Assembly (NCBI GenBank): GCA_016712525.1
Contig: JADJQX010000001.1
Span: forward strand, 1,488,001 to 1,552,000
Length of the DNA stretch: 64,000 nucleotides
Source of the DNA: Myxococcales bacterium
GTDB lineage: Bacteria > Myxococcota_A > Polyangia > Polyangiales > Polyangiaceae
Direction of reading: 5' to 3'
Below, in pieces: positions 1 to 6,933 of the stretch. The notes under the pieces are model-generated. The model ran no database searches. It was not told the origin of the DNA and saw only the letters and a program-made list of their open reading frames with translations. Numbering within the stretch: the first letter of the stretch is position 1; every line of letters starts with the position of its first letter. Both the position numbers and the translations under genes were made by a program.

Positions 1-96
1 GCGACGTTCGAGGGTCGCACGTTCGATTTCACCCTGCGCGGCATCGCGACCACGGGGAGCTGCCCGGTCATCGACCCCTCGTCACCGCGCCCGTAG
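1..96 (+). CDS. C-terminal end of an unidentified protein (cut by window edge)
   Basis: Frame 1 is open from the first base to a TAG at 94-96 and gives 31 residues ending in CPVIDPSSPRP. The composition, with several aromatics and threonines, looks like genuine coding rather than a GC-rich shadow, but the piece is too short to assign. It converges on the methyltransferase and overlaps its stop by about 15 bases. Confidence 0.4.
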   Translation, partial: ATFEGRTFDFTLRGIATTGSCPVIDPSSPRP

Positions 97-870
97 CACG
101 ACCGGCCGGTACTCGAGCGACGTCCCCTCTCCTCGGGCCCGCAGCTCCGCCGCGGCGCGCCTGGCACGCGCCACTTCGTCGGGTGCCAACGCTTCGTCGA
201 GGCTCTCGCAGATGCCCGCGAACTCCTCGTACAGGGCCTCGCGCATCGCGGGGTGCGCGTCGTCGCCGAGGAGGAGCACCTCCCGTGTCACGACGTCCCC
301 GAACCCGGCCTCGCGCGCGAGCGCCTCGAGCCTTCGGCCGACGAAAGGGTCGCCCCCCGCCGCGGCCTGCGCGAGGTTCAACGCGTCGAACGTGTCGGTC
401 AGGTCGGGGAGGGGCGGCCTCACGCGAAGCGATGCGTTGTCGACCTCGCACACGTGCACGAACCCACCCGGGGCGAGCACGCGCCGCGCCTCGCGGAGCA
501 CGGCGCACGGATCCGCGACGTGCTCGAGGAGCCACGTCGCGTGCACCCGGTCGAAGCTCGCGTCGGGGAAGGGGAGCCGCGAGGCGTCGGCGTGCACGTA
601 CGTGGCGACGGGGTTCTTCGCGCGCGCCGCCGCGAGCTGGGCCTCCGAGAGATCCACGCCCGTCAGCGTGATCCCCGGGTACCTCCGCGCGAGCTCGGCC
701 GCCATGGCGCCTACGCCGGTCCCGAGATCGAGCACACGCGCGCCGGCCGGAGCGTCGAAGCGCTCGAGCGCGAAGCTCGCGACGAACCTCGCCTGCACGA
801 CGAGCCGCTCGACCTCGTGCTCGTCCGTGGAGCCATGCACGTAGGAGGAGGACATGACCCGTGGTGCCAT
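82..870 (-). CDS. class I SAM-dependent methyltransferase
   Basis: Methyltransferase of unknown substrate, about 262 residues. The Methyltransf_11 fold shows motif I VLDLGTGVG (residues 46-54), the acidic strand-2 end GVDLSE (71-76), DASRLPF (95-101) and LAPGG (132-136). The ATG at 870 overlaps the stop of the upstream lipoprotein gene (TGATG), suggesting translational coupling. A second ATG at 855 gives the MSSSYVHGS start, which matches the start of the truncated copy at 5767, so 855 is a serious alternative. Residues 1 to about 105 (from MSSS) are duplicated in that truncated copy. The protein is probably cytoplasmic; the substrate cannot be read from sequence. Confidence 0.85.
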   Translation of the reverse strand: MAPRVMSSSYVHGSTDEHEVERLVVQARFVASFALERFDAPAGARVLDLGTGVGAMAAELARRYPGITLTGVDLSEAQLAAARAKNPVATYVHADASRLPFPDASFDRVHATWLLEHVADPCAVLREARRVLAPGGFVHVCEVDNASLRVRPPLPDLTDTFDALNLAQAAAGGDPFVGRRLEALAREAGFGDVVTREVLLLGDDAHPAMREALYEEFAGICESLDEALAPDEVARARRAAAELRARGEGTSLEYRPVVLRAR

Positions 871-2249
871 CAATCTGGGGGAATCCCCGGTCCCAGGGCG
901 TCGAGACGGATACGGACGACGTTGGGGAGTTGATCGGCCATCCTTGGGCTGCGGATCACATACACGTGCTCGCAAGTGACCGCGAGGGGGGTAGTGTATC
1001 CATACTCCTTCGACGCATCCATTTGACGCCGGAGAAACGATACACCGTCCGCGATGCGAATCACGCGGAGCTCACTGTGGTAGTCCTTGTACCCCCCTGA
1101 TGCGGCGATGTGCCCGCAGCCGACGGTGGTATCCGGAAAGAGGAGGCTGCTGCTCCGCAGCCGACGTCCCACCGGCCGCGAACCGGGCGAAGGCACCTTC
1201 GCAACGTACACGTCATGGGACGAGCACGACCCGGCGGCCGTCGTGGTGCACCCCTCGTAGTGCACCCAGCTGAGGTCCGTGCCGTCGGTCGCCAGGTTCG
1301 ACTCGTAGCCGTATAGATTCTGGGCGTTGTCGAACCATGTCTCGAGCCCTGCCCCCGGGCGCGCGATTTGGTAAATACGACGATTAACCCCTCCTGTAGT
1401 CTCCAAGTACGCCGTATCGCCCCGATAAAACATGATGAGCGGTTGCAACCGCGGGTCCGCTAACAAGAGTTGAGCGCGTGGGTTCGACCATGGGCCTTGG
1501 CCCACCGCACCGACAACCTGTAGACCGAGGAGTGAATCCCCCAGCACGAACGACGAGGCGCTGCCGGGGTACGTCCCGACGACCTGAGGAAGTGAGGGAT
1601 CGTGAGGCGCGATCACGTACCCGGTCACCGGCCCCGGGGTCCCATATTCCCCAACGCGATAAAAGGTGCCGGTCGCGCTTGGCCACAACGGATTGGCAAC
1701 CCACGCAGGTGACGCCGCCATCAGCGCATTCAGCGGCTCTCCGGTCGCCACATCGACGACTACCCACGTATAGTGGGTTCCAAACATCCGCATCTGCGGA
1801 AGCAGGAAGCGCCCGACCGGCGGCGTGAAATTCGAGAAGGCGGACATGGTCCCGGCCCCTGTCTGCCCAGGCTCCACAGTGGCCCACTCCTCGCACGCCG
1901 TCCCGCCCGGGTTGTCGGGGAAGAACGCAGGGTCACAAGGCTCCCACTTGGCCGGAGGCGGGAGCACGTCTTTCCGCTTAGGCAAGTAGATCTGCGCCGC
2001 CTTCTTGAAGCCAGTCCAAAGCTCCCAGCCCTCTGGAACGAAATCGGGGCGCGGCGGGGTGGGCTCGGGCACCGCCGTATCGGGTGCCGTGGCATCAGGC
2101 ACACCAGCTTCCCGCACGTCTGCGACCGCGGCGTCGTTCGCCGGAGGCGAAGGAGTCACCGCAGGGTTGTCGCATCCGACTGCGCTCGCCACGACGATGG
2201 TCAGACCGGAACCAAACGCTGCCAAAAGGGTGGTCGTGGAGCGCCTCAT
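870..2249 (-). CDS. predicted lipoprotein, unknown function
   Basis: About 459 residues beginning MRRSTTTLL with a hydrophobic signal and a probable lipobox Cys in ASAVGC (about residue 25), followed by a Pro/Ala/Asp-rich linker. The rest is rich in Trp, Tyr and Gly with alternating short strands (for example TWVVVDVATGEP), suggesting a beta-rich, possibly propeller-like surface protein. I do not recognise a family. The start at 2249 has a GGAGCTCCT ribosome-binding site and overlaps the upstream stop as ATGA; the stop overlaps the methyltransferase ATG. It therefore sits in the middle of a coupled minus-strand operon. Codon usage appears less GC3-biased than in the surrounding genes. Confidence 0.75.
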   Translation of the reverse strand: MRRSTTTLLAAFGSGLTIVVASAVGCDNPAVTPSPPANDAAVADVREAGVPDATAPDTAVPEPTPPRPDFVPEGWELWTGFKKAAQIYLPKRKDVLPPPAKWEPCDPAFFPDNPGGTACEEWATVEPGQTGAGTMSAFSNFTPPVGRFLLPQMRMFGTHYTWVVVDVATGEPLNALMAASPAWVANPLWPSATGTFYRVGEYGTPGPVTGYVIAPHDPSLPQVVGTYPGSASSFVLGDSLLGLQVVGAVGQGPWSNPRAQLLLADPRLQPLIMFYRGDTAYLETTGGVNRRIYQIARPGAGLETWFDNAQNLYGYESNLATDGTDLSWVHYEGCTTTAAGSCSSHDVYVAKVPSPGSRPVGRRLRSSSLLFPDTTVGCGHIAASGGYKDYHSELRVIRIADGVSFLRRQMDASKEYGYTTPLAVTCEHVYVIRSPRMADQLPNVVRIRLDALGPGIPPD

Positions 2250-4462
2250 AGGAGCTCCCCGAACGTGGCCTCGCACGGGCATGCCACTGCGGATCCCAGC
2301 GTATCCAGCTCGGTCGCGCGGCTCACCTGGAGGTGGCTCGCCGTCTCTAGGACGCTAGCGTAGTCCACGTCGTCGACCACGATCGGACGATGCAACTTGC
2401 CCGCGAGCGGCGCGATCCGCTGCGCGTGGTACCCTTGTTCGTCGTGCCAGAAGCGCGCCTGCCCCGTCTCTGTGGCGCGGGCCATCGAGAGAAGAATCGA
2501 ACCATCCCGGTCTACCGTCAGGATCGGCTTTGCGCCCGTGCGGTAGGCGAATTGGTAGACCTCTTCGTGGGCGCCGTCCACGGGCGACAGCCGCTGCAAA
2601 CGGTACCCCTTCTCCACATCTTCGGGCGCGACCACCATCCAGAGGTGCCGATCCGCGAACGAGTACGTCGCGGCGAGAACTGCGTCTCGGTTCTCGAACC
2701 TGGTCACATGCTGCCAAGGCCCAGGGAGAGGGTGGAACCAGACATCGAGAGAGGGTTGGGCGTTGGAAGCTTGCGTGCCACCCAACGCGTAGAAGCCACC
2801 CGCCGCGGGCGAGAACACGAGGAGCGGCGCCGTCACTCCTTGCGGCCCCTCCTCGCCGGCGATCGCCACGAGCGGCCCCGTGCGCTTCGGTACCTCGTCG
2901 AGCGTATCGCCGACGAGCCGCGCCGCGCGAGGCTCATTCGAGTCGTCCAGCCCCACCGCGATCAGCTCGGAGCCGAGCACGCTCGACCATCCATTCGGGT
3001 CGACGTTGCTTCCCCAGCGGACTTTGGTCGTGAGCTTGGCGAACGCGCCCGTGGCACTCTTGTCCGTACACGCAGGCTCCGGGCTCGCGCCCACGCCGGC
3101 CGCGAGCGGCACGACGAAGCCGTCGTCGCGCAGCGCCCCAATGGGGCCCACGCGGGCGTGCACCGAGCTCACCATGGGCACCGCGAGCACGCTCGAGCGG
3201 GGATCTGCGCCCATCCGCCCGGGCGCGAGCCCGACCCTTGCCTTCGAGCCCAGCACCACCTCCCACTCCGGAACGCCCACACCGCCCTCCGGCGAGGGAT
3301 CTTGCACGATGATCCCTTCGGGAAGCATGGGGCAATAGCCCACCGTTCCACGTTCCGGCACCACGTGCGTGAACCGATTCGACAGGTCGGAAATGCCGCG
3401 CTCAGCCCGACCCACGTTGGTCTTCGCGTGCATCCAAAATACGCCGTCCAAACATGAAGCCGGGTTTGTGGTGCACGAATCGGGTAGGCGAATCCCGTAG
3501 AAGCCGTTCGTGGTAGAGGCGAACCAGGCCGCGACGTCGTCCTCGTGGCGCCAGCGGATGAGCGTCCGCGTGAGACCGTAGTCCCAGGTTCTGGTCGTGG
3601 CGGGTGTGGTCGCCCCAAACCGTACGCGGTGCCAGGGGCGCGCCGGGTTGTTGCTCACTTCTCCAAAGTCGAGCTGCTCGTCCTTCATCACACTCGGGTC
3701 GGCGCAGTTGACTATGTAGTTGGGTAACTCGACGCTCTTGCAGAACCGAAACTCGGTGACCACGCCCGGCACCACCGACGTCACCGGGTCCTGCCCAGGC
3801 GGATTCATCTGCGATGAGCCGACCGTCGGTGTACGAAACGTGCTCGCCCGCCGGCGCGATGTGCACTCGTCGTGGTCCCCCACACGAACGCAGTTCGTAT
3901 CGGTCCATTCGACCTCGTCCGCGTTCCCCGCCGGGCACGGCACGGGATCGCACGCGTCGCCGACGATGTACGCTTCGCGCGCCCCAGGGCTTCCGAACTC
4001 CTGCGCGGCGAAGCGCGCCTCCTCGGCTGCGAGGTTGCAGTTGGCCTGAGACGGGTTCTTCACCTCGACGCAGTTGTCGCACACATCCCCCCGCCCGTCA
4101 TCGTCCTGGTCGTCTTGGTTCGGGTTGAACGTGGTCGCACAGTTGTCGTGCTCGGTGTACCAGTGGTCACAATCCGGGTCGCGGACCGTATCGCAAGCAC
4201 CGGTATAGTCGACCGCGCCGTAGGGCGTGTCCACTCCGAAACCGTGCCGGATGCGCCAGGTAGGCGTGCGCCGCGTCTCCCTCGCGTTCTGCTTCAGCCA
4301 CGAGGCGTTGCCTGGCTCGGTAATGTCGCACCAGACGTTCGTGGTGCCCCCGGGGCCACCCCCCCTAACGGCAACGCCGAAAAGGCGCCGCCCCGTAGCT
4401 TCGACAGTATAGAGCGGCCGCCCGAGTTCCCGCCCACGAGATCGGGCGCCTCTCCCTGCCAA
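2246..4462 (-). pseudogene. C-terminal part of frameshifted trypsin-like protein with thrombospondin type-3 motifs
   Basis: This open frame continues the protease encoded upstream in another frame. Authentic sequence begins at about 4424 with PLYTVEATGRRLFGVAV, the expected continuation after the catalytic GGNSGG, and runs to 2246. Next come Asp/Cys-rich calcium-binding thrombospondin type-3 motifs (NPNQDDQDDDGRGDVCDNC), then a long region of unknown fold. Codons upstream of 4424 in this frame are probably not translated. One missing C in the run GGCGGCCGCTC (about 4415-4424) restores the frame with the upstream part. The call is either a real disrupted gene, a programmed shift or an assembly error. 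The stop overlaps the next gene as ATGA. Confidence 0.7.
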
Positions 4463-5019
4463 TACCCGCCGAATCGAAGGAGCTCCGAGGTGGGGCCGCG
4501 ACGGCGCTCCGGACTCTCCCCATTGAACCCCGAGGCTTCACTGTCCGGCCGCGGAGGAAACCCGAACACCACGGGAAGCAACGGCGACGACGGCCACGGC
4601 GCGGTCATCTTTCGCTCGAGCAACTCCGTCCACCAGGTGGCATCGGCCGCGGCGAGCGGCGCGAGATACACGAGGGCGAGGTCCGTCGCGTCGTCTTCCC
4701 CGTCTGCCCGCTTCTCGAACCGAACGACCGTCCGCCCGGGACTCGACAACATGGTCACACTCGACGGACCGCTCCCCTCAGGAAAGCAGTGCGCGCCCGT
4801 GACCAAGAGATCGGGGGTGAGGTACGTCGCCGTGCAGTTCTCAACCTCGGGGCCGGCCTCCGCCTTGAACCGAACCACGACCTTCGATTCGGGCGTGTCG
4901 GGATCGGCCACACCAGTAATCGCCTGCTGGGTGGTGCCGCGTGGTGCAGGCTCGAGAGTGATCGCACACGCCGCGAGGGCGGGAAGCGCAAGAACGGCGA
5001 GGCAACGGAGGGTACGCAT
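4294..5019 (-). pseudogene. N-terminal part of trypsin-like serine protease lipoprotein (frameshifted)
   Basis: Starts at ATG 5019, preceded by an AAGAGGA ribosome-binding site. The signal peptide ends in the lipobox LAAC with Cys18, so the protein is predicted to be an outer-membrane or periplasmic lipoprotein. The S1 (chymotrypsin-family) catalytic triad is complete: His77 in TGAHC, Asp113 in DLALVYL and Ser199 in GGNSGG. After Ser199 the frame slips: GGNSGG is followed by RSILSKLRGG instead of the usual PLY, which is found one frame away. Residues after about 201 in this frame are therefore spurious. Joined to the downstream frame, the product would be about 924 residues. It is the first gene of the 5019-82 minus-strand operon. 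Confidence 0.75.
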
Positions 5020-5214
5020 GCGGATGTCCTCTTGGGTGGGTGCCCGGCAAGAGCGCGTCATTGATTCCATCACGATGACGTTCACCGCGGTCGATGCAAG
5101 CAAAATAGGCGCCGCATGCCATAATGTTATCAATCCCTACGCCACTTGTGGAGCGGTGTGGCGTGACACTTAGCCCTGAGCGACAACATGGCCGGGGCCG
5201 CATCGTCTTGGTCC

Positions 5215-5375
5215 CTGCTGACGCCGTACATCCGTCTTTCCATCCCAACGGCCGCCGTTGACGCTGCGCATCCGGGTCTTCCATCCAAATTGCCCCTGCT
5301 GACCCGGGTACATGGGGGTCCCTCACTCCAAATAGTCCATGCCGACGCCGCACGCCGCACATCGGGGGCGTCATC
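5215..5375. repeat. degenerate tandem repeat, about 40-43 bp period
   Basis: Four imperfect units can be aligned around TGACGCCGTACATC (5219), TGACGCTGCGCATC (5259), TGACCCGGGTACAT (5300) and CGACGCCGCACGCC (5343), each preceded by a CATCCmAA-type segment. This occupies most of the roughly 430-base stretch between the protease start (5019) and the truncated methyltransferase (5423). I see no convincing gene in the stretch. Confidence 0.5.
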
Positions 5376-5422
5376 GAGGCGGGCTCGTCGGTGTGTTCTC
5401 CTTGGCCGAGGCTGCACCTGCG

Positions 5423-5767
5423 TTAGCCTTGCTCGCACCAACCGCCATGAGCGTGCACCCGGTCGAAGCTCGCGTCGGGGAAGGGGAGCCGCGAGGCGTC
5501 GGCGTGCACGTACGTGGCGACCGGGTTCTTCGCGCGCGCCGCCGCGAGCTGGGCCTCCGAGAGATCCACGCCCGTCAGGGTGATGCCGGGGTACCTCCGG
5601 GCGAGCTCGGCCGCCATGGCGCCCACGCCGGTCCCGAGGTCGAGCACCCGCGCGCCCACCTCGGCGTCGAAGCCGTCGAGCGCGAACCCTGCGACGAACC
5701 TCGCTTGCACGACGAGCCGCTGGACCTCGTGGTCGTCGGTCGAGCCATGCACGTAGGAGCTGGACAT
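5423..5767 (-). pseudogene. truncated duplicate of the SAM methyltransferase
   Basis: Bases 5451-5767 align without gaps to 539-855 of the intact methyltransferase gene; the 3' 120 bases show about one mismatch by eye, and divergence rises towards the start codon. The copy keeps the ATG (5767) with a GGGAGG ribosome-binding site and SAM motifs VLDLGTGVG and GVDLSE. It loses everything after SFDRVHA, and reads eight unrelated residues before a stop. The protein lacks the second half of the Rossmann fold and is unlikely to be active. Confidence 0.8.
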
Positions 5768-5882
5768 GGCCTCCCTATAGAGCGGCGCCGCTCCGTCACC
5801 CACCCCCATCGTCGTGGGAGCCGTCGGGATGTGCCGCGTCCCGATCGTTCGAGGGCGGCCTCGTCGGAGGTGTGCGTGAGGT

Positions 5883-5913
5883 GTGCACGCACGGTCCGCA
5901 CACGTGCGTGCAC
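5883..5913. promoter_or_regulatory. perfect 11-bp inverted repeat upstream of secreted-protein gene
   Basis: GTGCACGCACG (5883-5893) and CGTGCGTGCAC (5903-5913) are exact reverse complements separated by nine bases. There is no T-run, so an operator is more likely than a terminator. It lies in the 278-base gap between the truncated methyltransferase start (5767) and the gene at 6046, so it could serve either one. Further downstream, AGTTACGAGCAGTTACGG (5940-5957) contains a short direct repeat. Confidence 0.4.
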
Positions 5914-6045
5914 AGGTGGTGCGGATGTGGATGATGAGTAGTTACGAGCAGTTACGGTTGGTACGGCCTCTGCAATGAAGGTCTCGCACAACGGCACGAC
6001 GGGGAGAGCGGTTCTCCCCGGATGCCCACGAAGGAGACCATCGTC

Positions 6046-6792
6046 ATGTCCAAGAAATCCCTCCTCGCCCTCGCTCTCGTCACCTCGGCCGTCGTCGCTT
6101 CGAGCTCGCACGAGGCCGTCGCCGCGCAGAGCCAGAGCCAGGTGATCTGCAGTGAGAACGCGCAGGTGTTCCCGGTGTGCACGGGGTACATCGGCGACAG
6201 CGGCTCGGGAGGAGCATCGGAGCTCGCGTACTCGGCGTGGCTCCCGAACGGCGGGTGGACGGAGGTGTACGACGACGGTGACTGGTGGGTCGATCACAAC
6301 CCGGACGGGTCGACGACGATCGGTTTCGACGACGCCACGGGAGCGAACTACTTCGCGGGCCCCAAGCTCTTCGACGCTCCCGGCAACTACCAGGGGAAGA
6401 ACAAGCCCTCCTCGGCAGGCAAGTCGACGTGGAAGGGCGCGAAGCGCAACCTCGCGGCGCTGAAGGCGTCGGCGACGGTGAAGACGGGAGCGTTCACGGC
6501 GCTGTCGCCCGCGAGCGGTCAGGTCCCGGTGCCCGCGAGCCCGATGCTCGCGCCGTCGGTGGAGGTGAGCTTCGCAGGGACCGGGCAGTGCAAGGGCTTC
6601 TTGCTCGTGAGCAAAGACGGCAAAGCGATCTCTGCGGCGGCGCAGGCGTACACGTTCCCGAGCAAGAAGGCGGTGCTCTTGCCCCGCGCGACCGGCAAGT
6701 ACAAGATCGAGCTCGTGGGAAACTCGGGCTGCATGGGCCTGAAGCGCAGCACCGAGGTCAACGTCTACTTCCCCCGCGCCGCCGGCCGCTGA
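6046..6792 (+). CDS. secreted protein, unknown function
   Basis: About 248 residues. MSKKSLLALALVTSAVVASS is a typical Sec signal peptide, with probable cleavage after AVA at about residue 27. The mature part has an acidic, Trp/Gly/Asp-rich N-terminal half (for example EVYDDGDWWVDHNPDGS) and a C-terminal half that reads like a beta-sandwich (VEVSFAGTGQCKGFLLV, YKIELVGNSGC) with two cysteines that could form a disulfide. I do not recognise the family. The start at 6046 is chosen over 6022 because AAGGAG lies at the right distance. A hairpin follows at 6849-6883. Confidence 0.75.
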   Translation: MSKKSLLALALVTSAVVASSSHEAVAAQSQSQVICSENAQVFPVCTGYIGDSGSGGASELAYSAWLPNGGWTEVYDDGDWWVDHNPDGSTTIGFDDATGANYFAGPKLFDAPGNYQGKNKPSSAGKSTWKGAKRNLAALKASATVKTGAFTALSPASGQVPVPASPMLAPSVEVSFAGTGQCKGFLLVSKDGKAISAAAQAYTFPSKKAVLLPRATGKYKIELVGNSGCMGLKRSTEVNVYFPRAAGR

Positions 6793-6848
6793 CACCCGCG
6801 CCCTGATGTCCTCGGGGCAGACGGACCCGTAGCGCGCCAACGAAACCG

Positions 6849-6883
6849 GGAGAGGGCTCTTCGAGTGACGGAGGGCCCTCTCC
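6849..6883 (+). terminator. hairpin terminator
   Basis: GGAGAGGGC (6849-6857) pairs perfectly with GCCCTCTCC (6875-6883), followed by GCCTTTCGCC. It is placed between the secreted-protein gene and the kinase gene. Confidence 0.5.
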
Positions 6884-6933
6884 GCCTTTCGCCGGGCCCA
6901 TGACGAACCGGCAAGTGCTAGGTTCGTGGATTG

